A stretch of 64,000 nucleotides of DNA from Symsagittifera roscoffensis (Eukaryota; Xenacoelomorpha; Acoela; Convolutidae): the NCBI RefSeq assembly GCF_963678635.1, contig NC_087065.1, positions 65,443,374 to 65,507,373 on the forward strand, in the 5' to 3' direction. The notes beneath the pieces were generated by a model that made no database searches, was not told where the DNA came from, and saw only the letters and a program-made list of their open reading frames with translations. Within the stretch, counting starts at the first letter, position 1. The number at the start of each line of letters is the position of its first letter. Positions 20,316-31,090 of this stretch are shown here, piece by piece. Position numbers and translations under genes: made by a program.

Positions 20316-23176
20316 ATGCGAGCATTTTTTGTGGCAATAGAATCCATTCTGGTTCCGGGCGTCTTAGTTAGAAGTTTTATTCAGCTATCTCAAATTTCCC
20401 GAAACCGCTCATTTCAAGTCGGCAAAGACTTCGACGTTTTGTATTACTTTTACTCATTAGTGAATATCATTGCATGCATTGGAATTACAGCTAAGAATGC
20501 TTCTTCAATTTTCAGCCAAGATTCGAATTTCGACTGTAACCCGAAGTTTATTGTGTTCACGTACACGATTCAGTCGGCAGTGTGTGCCTTAATTGCAATC
20601 AATTGGGCTGAAATTGCTGGTAAGTCCAAATATAGTGCAATACTTACACAAGAAAACTCGGGCTGTCAATCAAATCTAAGGTAGTCAAGCCTCGGATCGG
20701 TTTCTTCTTTATTTCTTAAGCCTCTGCTTTGTAAGATAAAGCCGATTTGTAAGATAAGGCCACTGAGATAAGGCCAATTTATTGAAAGCTATGCTAACGC
20801 CGTATCATAGCGTTTTATTGCATCATCGCCGTATTGGTACCGAACTCGTTTTGATGGAAAGAGGAAGTTCCTGAAAGTAAACTGAAAAAGACAAGAGTTT
20901 CCTTCGAAGGGATTCAAAGGTTTTACAGTGGGATAAGCCATCAGTGCTACCTATACAGAAATTTTGAATACTAAATTTTAAGCTCCAAGTTTCGTGTAAC
21001 TTGTCCAGTCGGATTTTCTAATGAAAACAATTTTTACGTATTTGAAAGGATGTATTGAATAGTTTCAATGAAAACATTTGACAGAAAAAAGTATATAAGT
21101 TTTAAAAGTTTTATGTCTTTGTATTGGCGGCCCAACTCGTTCAAAGATTTGCATGCGCAATTCATTAGAGTTAGCTTCTATTTATGTACGCTTTTTTTCA
21201 TAATTTGGGTCGAAAGACTCAACCAGGTGCGTGGGATAAACAACAAATAGTTTCAAAATTAATTTCTCAATACTGATTTTTGTTTACTCTTTTAGCTTAA
21301 TGCACCTAAATGGCATTATTTAAAAATATATATTTTGGATCTACTCAACAGTACGGATCGAGGTCTGCGACCTTAGCCCGTGCAATCGAAATCCGAAATG
21401 ACAAAGTCGCAACTCAAAAGGGACAAGTCGCAACCGCCGTGTTTCACAAAAGGCAAGCCGCGACTTTGTGCGCCTTTTGAAAACAAGCTCGATTTTGCGC
21501 GACCGAGAAAATTTAACGTGAATTCGCGCGAAGAAAATTATGTGCGACTTTACGCGACCGAGAAATCTCGATGCAACTTTGCGCAATCTAAAGGAAATTT
21601 GTCGCGTTTTGCGTGGCTGAGACAATTCTGCACGATTTTATGCGATGTAAAAGAGATGTGTCACGATTTTGTACGACCTATTGGAGCTATGTCGCGACAA
21701 TGCATTAAAAATCAATTAAATCAAACTTCCTATCAATTAATCGTCTTACAAAGAATTTTCCCCAAAAAAGGGGAGGACAAAATGAAGATATATTTGTTAA
21801 TCATAGTTAGAAATGCTAGAAAAGTCGCTGAAATTTTTTCCCGAGTCGAGATGCTCAATTTATGTTTTGACATTGAAAGTCGAGTAAGTGCAGTTTTGCA
21901 ACTAAAATTTCGCACTTGAGGATCAATTTCAAGTCGATCACAGTCGAAACATACCTGATTTTGGTCAAAAGTCAAAACATAGTTCGAGCACAGTCAAAAT
22001 ATACCCATTTTTGGTTTAAAAAAATGTTTAACCATAAGTCAAAGAAAGTCAAATCATGAGTCGACCAGGATCGAATCATTGGTTGAGCAGGGTTAAATCA
22101 TGGGTCAAACAGGTTCGAATAATTTGCCGCTTTGCGTATTAGAAGCAAATTATGCCAAAGCAAAGTCATTCTAATTTTTTTGAGACTAACTATGTGGTTA
22201 TTATTCAGCTATTTGACGCTAAACTTTTTTTTATGACATGCCTATGTTTTGATTTTTTTGTTTTGACCTGTTTTTTTTACTATGTCGGCCAAGACAATAG
22301 AGAAAGTCGAAACATTTCAACTTTTGCCGAGAAAGTCCAAACATACCGAAATTTTGCCGAGAAAGTCGAAACATACCGAAACTTGATCGAGACGGTCGAA
22401 ACACACCAATTTTTGGCAGACAAAGTCGAAATATAAATTTAGAATGTCGACCGGGCTAGCAAGTGCCGCAGGGGATTTTTAACTGATCCATTTTTCTATT
22501 CAAACTTAATTCTGACCGACTGACCGTTTAAATTATTCTGAAGGCGCCTTCGGTGCCTATAAAAACTAATTGTGAGGATAGGCTCACAGTTGAAGCTGTC
22601 ATTTTCACATAAAAACTGATGTCTAGACAATTGACGCGGCTCTTCAATTAATAATTTCTACTTCAATATTGTTCTATCTTATCCTGAGTTTCAGTTGAAG
22701 GCCGTCAATTGGTGCTAGACAATGATCACGTAGGCACCATCAAAATCATCCTTTCCGTGGCCGGATTCGATCTGTTGATCAGTATGTTCCTGGAAGCAAC
22801 ATTCGACGCTGAAATACCCGAGTGCAGACTGGCACACATGATCAAAGGTGGAAACATCATGCTGGCCCCGCCCTTTATCCTATTTGGCATTGCCTGTTTA
22901 TTCTTTGCAGGTGCTCTTTACAACGCCCCCTTTTCCAGACATTATGCACGAGAGCCGGGTGTGCGTTTCAGACACAGAGCCGGTTTCCCAGTGATACGAG
23001 TCGAGAGCTGCTTCTCGCGACTGATTTGGGAGTGCTCGGCCGGTCTAGTGTACTGCTCTACTTTTCTGGCAAAAGTGGCAGCCGAGTTTTTGACAGACGA
23101 CCTTGAGGTCTTACATGAAGTGCGAGCAGTTGCTAGTTTTGTTGCTTTTTCTGCTGCAATGTCCCACTCGTTCTAA
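20316..23176 (+). CDS. Two-exon gene for a multipass membrane protein (unknown family)
   Basis: Exon 1 is 20316-20619 and exon 2 is 22695-23176. The intron (20620-22694, 2075 bp) has donor GCTG|GTAAGT and acceptor TGAGTTTCAG|TTG, phase 1. The joined frame gives 261 residues. An in-frame TGA 15 bases before the ATG supports this start. Hydrophobic segments lie near residues 5-24, 40-60, 77-98, 115-135, 155-178, 205-225 and 240-258, so six or seven helices are likely. There is no obvious signal peptide or catalytic motif. The second loop has NAS, a possible N-glycosylation site. The stop is followed by AATAAA at 23638 and 23736. I do not recognise the family. It is probably a host gene, since no transposon domain is present and the splice sites join a coherent hydrophobic protein. 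Additional 5' exons cannot be excluded. Confidence 0.7.
21481..21690 (+). repeat. Intronic ~30-bp minisatellite 1
   Basis: Variants of GCGACTTTACGCGACCGAGA recur about every 29-31 bp from 21541 (21544, 21573, 21604, 21631, 21662), with earlier looser units from 21491. It is G+C-richer than the intron. The repeat creates a long open frame by composition only. It lies inside the intron of the membrane-protein gene. Confidence 0.6.
22300..22449 (+). repeat. Intronic 30-bp minisatellite 2
   Basis: The unit GAGAAAGTCGAAACATACCG plus about ten bases starts at 22300, 22329, 22359, 22389 and 22419, five units with a 29-30 bp step. A looser zone of AGTCAAA/AGTCGAA words precedes it from 21930. Confidence 0.8.
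22507..22592 (+). mobile_element. CAGGGGCGG-family MITE internal fragment
   Basis: CTGACCGACTGACCGTTTAA, then GAAGGCGCCTTCGGTGCC and TAATTGTGAGG, match the middle of the family (compare 43310-43375, GACGCCTTCGGCGCC). No ends are present. It sits in the intron near exon 2. Confidence 0.4.
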
Positions 23177-24713
23177 ATTGGAACTGCTTGCAATGAAATC
23201 AAAAACTATCAGTCCAGAGAGACTATCAGCTCATCAAGAAAATAACCGAGTTATTTTTTGAATCTCAACATGTGTTTTCCCTGTCAGGCTCTTCAAGCTG
23301 TGATATTGCATTTAGAAAGAAAAACAGATATTAAAAAATACCCACCATCATTATCATCACCTTCATCATCATCATCATCCTCGAGTTTGTTTTACACCAG
23401 TTTCGGATTTTCACTGGTGGCAGATTCATTGGTCGTTTTTGTATCAATTGTGCTCAGTCCCACCAAATTAGTTCCAATGGAAGAATTTTGCATGTGATCA
23501 TTAGCAATTTTGGTGTTTTGCAATTATTGCATGTTTAGATTTGAGCAATTTACAAAACACTTAAGTTATTGTTAATTTTTTTTGCTACTTAAAGACCAAG
23601 CGCTGGCCTAGGATATAGTTCAAATGGAAGAAAGAATGAATAAAAAAAGGGAAACAAGAAAAACCAAAAATTTTTAGTATTACACTCGATGAAAGATCAA
23701 GTCAAAAGCATTATTTTTGAATTTTTCAAAACTTCAATAAACTTTTTATTGGAATGGCGTTGTTATCTAAAATGAGACCTTCATTTAGCTGTTTTTGTTC
23801 ATACTACTGAAATTGAGGAGGAGCTTTGTATCCGGATGTGTTTTCGTTTTTTGTTATTTTTTCTTTTTGCTTTCCATGCAAAATCAGGTACAACAAATAA
23901 TCATCGGACTGGGTTGAGCCATATATCATACTAAAGCCTGTTCAGTCAAGATTTGAACCCTATGAACAATTTTCAAAAATGTTTTCCCGTGTCGAGAAAA
24001 ACCGCTTTGAAATTTATGATTTTTTTGTCTTCTTTCGAGCGAAAAAAGCGAGCGAGCAGTTTTATTTTAACTGCCTAGAAGCTTAAATTGCTTTTTATTT
24101 CGCAAAATCTTAGTTCTATTTGAGTAAGATTAGTTTATTTCGAGTAATTTAGCGCCTTATTAGAATCAGAAACTTCAAAAATTCAAAGAGCTTTAAAGTT
24201 TGATCAAAAAAATTTTGAAAATTTTTTTCATATTTGAAGTACTTTTTCCATAATTTTTTTTCACTTTGGTATTTTCCGTATGACGGTAGAATACAGCTGA
24301 TCTTCATTTTTTTTTCAGATGATTTTGTCACACAACGCCGAAAAAAGCCATTAATTTGAAAAAAAAAATTATTTTTTAAGACTTCAAGAAACTTAGCCCT
24401 GCAAAATCATTTGATGGGATATGGAACTCAGTCTCAAAAACTCCTGATTTAGAGCTTTTTGCCTTAACGGCTGTGACAAGTTGCCACGCTGTGTACACCC
24501 GCTTGAACAAAAATGTTCTGGAAAAACTGAACTTTTCAAATTGACTTTGTTTATTTCTTATATTTGTTTTTCTATCAATAGTGTGCTCTAATTTACATAA
24601 TCAGCAACCCAGATTTTTTTTAAATTTTAGGTCTTGCCAACTTAAAAACGCTAAATGGGATTACCTTCAAGAAAACTAATTAGATGACTTAAAACGAGGT
24701 GAAACATTTCAGA
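23177..24713. other. 3' flank of the membrane-protein gene, no further gene
   Basis: It holds the likely 3' untranslated region, a TCATCA-rich microsatellite at 23345-23385, and AT-rich sequence. Short serine-rich ORFs over the microsatellite are not convincing. Confidence 0.45.
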
Positions 24714-24818
24714 AGAAATAGGCTAGCGCGTGCAGAGAAAAACAAGGATAGCCCTTTACTGTGCAAATTGGCAGAATGTTCTATCCTTGCTTTTCTTTGC
24801 GCGTGCTAGCTTATTTTT
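24714..24818 (+). ncRNA. Candidate 38-bp hairpin RNA (pre-miRNA-like or MITE-like)
   Basis: The arm 24714-24751 pairs with 24781-24818 around a 29-nt loop. The core arms are GCTAGCGCGTGCAGAGAAAA... and its near-complement ending GCGCGTGCTAGC. In plus-strand RNA, 32 pairs are Watson-Crick, five are G-U and one is A-C. The bias to G-U would fit selection on a plus-strand transcript, but the number is small. A small palindromic transposon is the alternative. Confidence 0.35.
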
Positions 24819-25412
24819 CTCGGAACGTTTTACTCCATTTTGTGTCATCAAGCTAACTTTTTTAAAAATAATCTTGCCTATAGCGTTTTTTAAGAGGCAA
24901 AAACCTACAATCAAAAAGTTCTCGGTTGCTGATCATGTAAATAAGACCATAATTTTGATTAAAAAACACATATAACAAATTAACAAAATCAAATTGAAAA
25001 TTCAAACGTTTCAACGTTTCAGCAGGTAAAAACCGCGCGTCATCTTGTGGAGGCAGTTAATACAAGAAACTCTAAATGAGGAGTTTTGGAGACTGAGTTC
25101 CATATTCGATCAAAATGATTTTGCAGTTTTTAGTTTCTTCAAGTTTTTTTCATTTTTGATTCTGATTTTTATAGAATGAACCAACAAACTGTTTCATAGT
25201 TTTTCATTGCTAATTTCTGATTGATCCCCTCATGTGCTCACAAAAATTTGCAAATATGAAGAAAAAAACTAAAAACCTTGTTAATTTTCTTTATTTGCTT
25301 TCTTTACAAAAAAATAATTTTGCTCGGAACTTTAAGTGCTGCCTACCTAGCAGTCGACTGTTCTTGTTCCTTGCAGTATTTGCTTTCCCTAAATGAAAAA
25401 TACTGAAAGTGA
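24819..25412. other. No gene recognised
   Basis: AT-rich flank between the hairpin and the left LTR of Gypsy-3. No feature is visible. Confidence 0.4.
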
Positions 25413-25627
25413 CTGATGTAATAGTGATCAAATTAGCTTACGCAGTTTTAGTTCTGTTGACGCACTGTCAAAATTTTGGTGCTAACTGGTATTTAACCTT
25501 TTGAGTCGGCTGTCATCTTTGCTTGACCTCTATTTCATTCTCTCCTACTAATTTTTTTATAAACAGATCTGTACAGCTCTTTTTCCAATAATCTAAAAAT
25601 TAAACTAGGACTGAACTTTTCTCAACA
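25413..25627 (+). repeat. Gypsy-3 5' LTR (approximate)
   Basis: It shares with 30876-31090 the string of words AAATTAG, TTTTAGTTCTGTT, CACTGTCAA, TAACTGGTATTTAACCTT, CTCTACTTC/CTCTATTTC and ACTAA.TTT. The boundary is uncertain by several bases. It is followed by TTGCGCAATTAACAG, a possible decayed primer site. Confidence 0.65.
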
Positions 25628-25748
25628 TTGCGCAATTAACAGGCAAAAATGGGGGAAGAACCTGCTCGGAATAAAGTCGTTCTGACCTCCAAAACTAGCA
25701 GAACCACCCATGCTGTTGGAATTTTGGTTTAACCGGTTCCAATGGTGA

Positions 25749-26378
25749 ATGGTGTTCATACATGCTAATTATCCAAAAACTTTCTGGTACGACAATAAGC
25801 TTACTACAGCACAAATTCTTGTACTGCAGGTGGATGTTAAAAGGAAGAATCGATTAGAGATGAAGCAGACGCCGATATCAAATCTCTACTTCTGCCTGGG
25901 GAATTTGGAAAGGACTAGGTACTCACGAGTACCAGATGCAATGGAGGTTTACTTTGAGAAAGAGCAGAATAAGATTTATGAAATTTTCCAGCTTCTAGCA
26001 ACGGAACAAAATATCGGGGAGTCAGTGGAGCAATTCTATTCATTTCTATGTGGATTAGCGGTGTGGTGTAATTTCGGAATACTGAAGACTAGGATTTTGA
26101 AGGATGTATCTAGTGTTAATATGAGCAATCGAAAGGCCCAACACAAACTCTGTAGATCAAACAAAACACCAGAGGAGTTGTTTCGGATAACGCTATCTAA
26201 AAGCGGAGGAAAAATACGCCAAGACCTACATAACAACAGCCGGGGGGCAATGTTGAATGGATTAATCAGAGGAAGACTCCAGACTAAAACGGAACCGGTG
26301 GAAGCGATCAGAGGAGGCTACCGAATTAGTGGGCAACGAACAAGAGGACGGACTCATAGGGGGAGCGCAAATGGGTAG
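25749..26378 (+). pseudogene. Gypsy-3 gag
   Basis: 209 codons are open, homologous to Gypsy-2 gag. Shared blocks are TPISNLYF, FEKEQNKIYEIFQLLATEQN, GESVEQFYSFLCGLAVWCN and NKTPEELFRI. The same frame upstream reads LEFWFNRFQW then TGA directly before the ATG at 25749, where Gypsy-2 has RFPWE, so a tryptophan/glutamate-rich N-terminal part has been lost to stops. It continues out of frame into the CCHC region. Confidence 0.7.
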
Positions 26379-26800
26379 CAGGCAAGGATACAACTATGAT
26401 CATCCGCGATTCACGCCGGAACCCACGACAAAATGTCCAGCCAGGAGAGCAACATGCAATTTTTGCCAAAATATGGGACACTGTGAGCAAACATGCGGGG
26501 GGGGGGGAATTTGAATACCGAGGTCGACCGGCCTTGAAAGTGATCGAAGGAAGCGGAGAACTGTAAATAGACAATTCAGGGGATCAAAGAGGGTCGGATA
26601 GGGTAACAAGCCGGAGGAAAGACATCACTCATGGGACTCAGAGGATCATGTGATAATGGCGATACAGTCGAAACAAAAAATGGAGTTGAAAATTAGCTCA
26701 GCGAAATAGCCGATCACAATCAACGAAAAACAATTGAGCATCTGGATTGATAATGGCTCGCCAATTTCAATCTATCGAGTTAGCGGTTTAAAAGGACGTC
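26329..26800 (+). pseudogene. Gypsy-3 nucleocapsid finger and protease remnant
   Basis: CNFCQNMGHCEQTC is a C-x2-C-x4-H-x4-C zinc knuckle, followed by a G-run and a stop. Downstream, LSIWIDNGSPISI corresponds to the Gypsy-2 active site NIWIDSGSQISI, but the D-S-G has become D-N-G. Frames are broken between the two. Confidence 0.65.
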
Positions 26801-27089
26801 TGGCACCGCAGGCCTAACATTGAGTTTTATTCAACACGAAAACAATGAGTTCCGGCACTACAGAAAGAACCCGCGTCACTAACTTGGAGCAAGGGACTTG
26901 AGACTGGAATTAAACGGATGAGACATTCCGACGCAAATCAAAGTGATAGAGGAAATCGGCTATCCATCATTAGGAAAGATCTGATGTCCAGCCTTGGGTT
27001 GCAACTGGTCGAGCACGCACCAGGGGCGAGCGTGATGTCATTTCAAGGGTAGACGGATGAAGCAACGGCACCAGAAAACAAAACTTCGC

Positions 27090-28240
27090 TGGATCCATGG
27101 CAGAGCCTCTTCAAAAAGCTAACAATAAAAGTTTCATCGGGTGGGAAAATTATAAGTTATCAGACACAACTGGATTTTTTTAAACAACTAACGCCAATAA
27201 AACAAAAGGCGAGAAGGGTTTCGATAACACTGCAAGACAAAGTCGATAAAGAAATCGCAAAACTACTGAAACAAGGACATTAAAAGAAACCCAAGGGTTG
27301 CACGGTTAAGTAAATCGTATAACCAAAATATTACTAGTGAAGAAAGATGGGACATCAAACTAGAATTGGAATCAAGGTAACTAAACAAACAGATGCATAA
27401 ATACAAACATCAATAGCCGAATATCGAAATTTTAAGGGATAGTGTGGTGCAAACAAAATGCAAAAAGAGAAACTAGGATTGTATGTTATTCTGAAATGAT
27501 CTAAACTACGCGTACGGACAATAAAGACTCAGCCAAGAAACGAGCCCACCATGTAACTTTTCAGTGGTCGGAGGGAAAACAACCAGTACATAAAAATTGA
27601 AAATGGGCTTGTACGGTCTAACACAGATGCCCGCGGAGTTTCAAAGGCTGTTGAACACAATACATTCGGAGTTTCGGCACACGCTTTTAACAACGACATT
27701 TTGTTTGTAACTAAACTGGTAGTTTTGCGAAATGATAATGCAAACTGTTAGACTACCGGTTAATCCCGACCCGAGTAAAACCATTCATCCAAACAACGGA
27801 GCTGATCAAAACCCTGCAAAACCGTCGTACACTTTAACAGCTTATATTGTTCATGGGCTCACTTCACAGTCTGCAAAATTGTCTACCAGCGCTAGCGAAA
27901 CCGTCTGCACCCTTAAGATCTGTTAGGCGAAAAAAAAAGTAAAATGGACACAAGAGTGTCAAACGGCATAGGAAAATCAAAAAGAACAAGTCGCTAGCAT
28001 GTATATTGTGATATCCTGATAGTATGCGACACAATTCATAATAAAATCGGAGTGGAACTCGAATAATTAGGCTCCGAAGGCTGCAGGCGCATCTCTTTCG
28101 TGTCAAGATACCTAAGGACGCCAAAAAGAATAACTCAACGAATGAGTTAGAAATAATAGCAGTTGTATGAATGGCGGAATGTTTTCGGAAATATGTATTG
28201 GGAAAAAGTTTTTGTTCGTAAGCAACCATGAGGCGCTGGT
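27090..28240 (+). pseudogene. Gypsy-3 RT/RNase H remnant
   Basis: Pieces in all three frames align with Gypsy-2: LTPIKQKARRVSITLQDKVD with EIAKLLKQGH (27180-27285), an AEFQRLLNTIHSEF-like palm segment (27630-27680), and EGCRRISFVSRYLRTPKR from RNase H (28075-28130). Numerous stops separate them. No catalytic YxDD is intact. Confidence 0.65.
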
Positions 28241-29167
28241 TAAAACTAAGTGGTAAGAACAAAAAGAACAGAACTACTTTCAGCCGACTTACCCGGTGGC
28301 TTCAGTGACTGATTTCCTTTGGTTTCTAGGTAGATCACAGGTCAGGGGTCAAAATTGTCATAGCAGACTACTGTCCCGAAACCGGAATACGGAGGCTAAG
28401 CCCGCTAGCAAGGACGAAATTATATTCACGGTGGCAAAAATAAACTCATTTCTCAGCACGCTCACATATAATAATTTAATTAATATCAAGGGACAAATCT
28501 CAAAACCAAACACAAACGCAAACCGAATCGAATTAACCAATCAGAAACGAGTATGCAATTTTCAAAACGTAAAAAGACCGATAGAGGGCCAAGCCTCATG
28601 CGCTGTAAATAGGACCAATCACAGGTTATCAGTTTTCATAACCCGAGTGTCAACTGACAAAAATGCGATTTCAGTTGCGACAAATATTGACTTGGTAATA
28701 TAAAAAATCAGTAAAATCAGAAGTTTTAAACATATAAGCAGTCAAACTGAAATGGAGTGAAAAATACGGAAATTGTTAGAAAGACACCCATGCATTAGCA
28801 GCGGCGATGATCATTAGAAGAAATAGATGGAAACTTACAAGCAATTAGGACGGAAGTTAAAAGTACGAGGTGCAGCAGGTTGTTTTCCATTCCGTCGACA
28901 TTCCCCCGCGAGAAGTATCTGCCGTTTAAAATAGGAATTGTGTGAAGTCAATCATTCCCCGTAAATGTAAAGTTTAGGAAAAACAGACGGTCTTATCCGT
29001 TTTACCTGAACTAATTAATCTCTGACTTATAAAATCCCATAACTCGATCATCATTCAAATACAGAGATTAATCGAGATGTTGAGGAGTATTGAACAGGAA
29101 GTAAACTGGAACATTTATTCCATCAGCAACTTTGATGCTCAAAATACTCGCGATTTTCGTCTAAGAG
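28241..29167 (+). other. Gypsy-3 linker between RNase H and integrase
   Basis: An ORF at 28296-28703 contains KRVCNFQNVKRPIEGQASCA, which loosely resembles KRAICILPTSTISKGHSVCS in the same position of Gypsy-2 (51375-51827). This is therefore a weakly conserved linker region. I can assign no function. Confidence 0.4.
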
Positions 29168-29720
29168 TTGGATGAAAAGTTAGTGATTCGAGACAACCTA
29201 AACGCGTCGGTTATTAGTCGGCTAGATTTTTTCCATCACGGATATCGAATTTTGGCGCGGCTTCTAAAGACGTGTGGTACTTATACACTTATCAAAGCTT
29301 TGCCTCGATCGTGGGAAAAATGTCGGCAATGCAACTTAGCCGATAAAAACCTGAAATTTATGTGCCCCAAACAAGTCTTATGTAAAATACCAAGACCAGG
29401 GTTATCAAACGAATCAGTACAATTAGATTTTTTGGGAATAAAAATTACTTAAGCGAGTCTAAAAGGTATATCATAGTAGCAGTTGATCGATGTTCAAGGT
29501 AGCCATCGGCACTAGTATGCGGATCAACCGTTCGGATAAGGTAATTAAGTCTTTAAGAAAAACACATAAGTACCCACGGGTTACCTCGAATTAACGTAGA
29601 TCAAGGAACAAACTTTGTGTTCAAGAAGGTCAAAAGATTTTGCATAGAGGATGCGAGGAGGGGATTTTTCAATCACTTGGGAATGACACCTAGTGACTGA
29701 GTGCGTGAAGTGAAAAACCG
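29168..29720 (+). pseudogene. Gypsy-3 integrase remnant
   Basis: The frame has HHGYRILARLLKTCGTYTLI, WEKCRQCNLADKNLKFMCPK (end of the HHCC domain) and SNESVQLDFLGIKIT, which holds the first catalytic aspartate. A stop follows. Degraded core sequence continues to about 29700 (VTSN-VDQGTNFVF-like pieces). Confidence 0.7.
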
Positions 29721-30219
29721 GTAGTTTGAAAAACTCAAAGTTGACTTATGCTCGAGACGGCAAAGCGGAACCTCAGCAGAAAATGCTCGAGGGCCCGAAG
29801 ATTTTCAAATAATGCCACCCTTGAAAACATGCATTTGAAGCCCATCACAGACAGCAGGTGAACACGCATTTAAAAAACCTCGCGAAAAAGCAATCGCTAC
29901 ACGAAATAAATTGGGCAAACGTTATACATTCTAGAATTGCTTGTTAGATGAAAGATACCCTGCCGCATAGAGCATGCTGCACCCGGGTGACACTAATGGG
30001 GTTTCTGGTCTGATACCAAGTACGCTATAAAACACAGATATCACTCGAACTCACCAAACGAGGACCAGCAAAACAACCAGGACGCAGAGCCATTGTGTAG
30101 AATGCAGGCGGGATATCGACAATTACAGCGCCAACGGAGCTTATTTAAAGCGGACTGAAGTTCGAAGTCAATAGTATTAACTTCTAAAAACAAAAAACGT
30201 AGCTCAAATTGCCCACACA

Positions 30220-30492
30220 GTGCGGCGAATGTGTAACAGTAGTGTGCTTGAGAAATCAGGCGTGGCCACGCGAAAAGTAATGACGCGCAAGAAGAGAACA
30301 CCCGGAGCCATCAACGCTCGCCATACACGAATGGACGTGCGACGAAAAACCGCGGCCATGAAACTTACAAATCCAAAAGACCAAGTCGCTATGAAAGGCA
30401 GCTACCCAACGCTAAAGGGTAGGAAATTTAATACTGAAAACGAATTGGAATTCGATGACGACGACATGCCACTCTCGGCAAAAAGGTGGCCG

Positions 30493-30530
<38 letters not shown>

Positions 30531-30663
30531 GAAAGAGAAAAAGAGAGAGAGACTGCAAGAGCATCTGAAGCTGGAGAGATCGTCTTATTTCCGAAAGCGA
30601 GCACACAAGGGTAGAAAAGAGCACCAATGGAAAAAAGCGCACCAGAGGAGAAAAACGCAATAG
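30220..30663 (+). pseudogene. Gypsy-3 basic pol tail with GA microsatellite
   Basis: The frame is lysine/arginine-rich (VLEKSGVATRKVMTRKKRTP), matching in position and style the Gypsy-2 tail VLRKSAVAVKPKNILPKKWK. A GA-dinucleotide expansion (about 30497-30555) gives an ERERERE stretch. Such tails often end the integrase and bind DNA. Confidence 0.45.
30497..30560. repeat. GA microsatellite
   Basis: A run of GA dinucleotides with a few interruptions lies within the basic tail frame of Gypsy-3. Confidence 0.9.
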
Positions 30664-30875
30664 GGGAGAAAATCACACCAACGGATCGTGAAGAGCGACA
30701 CAACTGGAAATGGAAGCATCCACTCAGGATGGGTACGGCCTAGCAATTACGAAAGGGCGACTGAGCATGCGAAAGCGAGAAAAGTGGAAGAAAGGAAAAA
30801 TTAGAAAAACTTTACCTTAGACTTATTTCATTAATTAAATTTTGTTTATTTTTCATTTCCACAAAAAAGAAGAAT

Positions 30876-31090
30876 CTGATTGTGACTAAATTAGTTCGCG
30901 CCATTTTAGTTCTGTTCACACACTGTCAAGATTCTGGTTGTAACTGGTATTTAACCTTCGGAGTTTTCTGGCCTTTTTGGTCGCCCTCTACTTCTTTGTT
31001 TCCAACTAACTTTATTACATACAGTTCTACGCGGTTCGTCATTCTTTACTCAGAATTTTTTAGTACGACTTGCTAACTCTTAACACTTAT
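30876..31090 (+). repeat. Gypsy-3 3' LTR (approximate)
   Basis: This is the partner of 25413-25627. It is preceded by AAAAAAGAAGAA, a polypurine tract in the right place for plus-strand priming. Confidence 0.65.

Larger units (their letters stand above)
25413..31090 (+). mobile_element. Gypsy-3: heavily decayed Ty3/Gypsy element
   Basis: The order on the plus strand is LTR, gag, CCHC, protease, RT, RNase H, integrase, basic tail, LTR. Protein pieces align with Gypsy-2 (for example TPISNLYF/TLISNLYL, TPEELFRI/TPEEALRI, NESVQLDF/NECIQLDF), so both belong to one clade. Stops and frameshifts are frequent throughout pol, and the LTRs are clearly diverged, so this is the oldest of the three Gypsy copies. 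Confidence 0.85.

Noticed and set aside
21380-21919. 179-codon ORF in the intron of the membrane-protein gene
   Set aside because: It runs through the ~30-bp minisatellite; its openness comes from the repeat, and it shows no protein domain.
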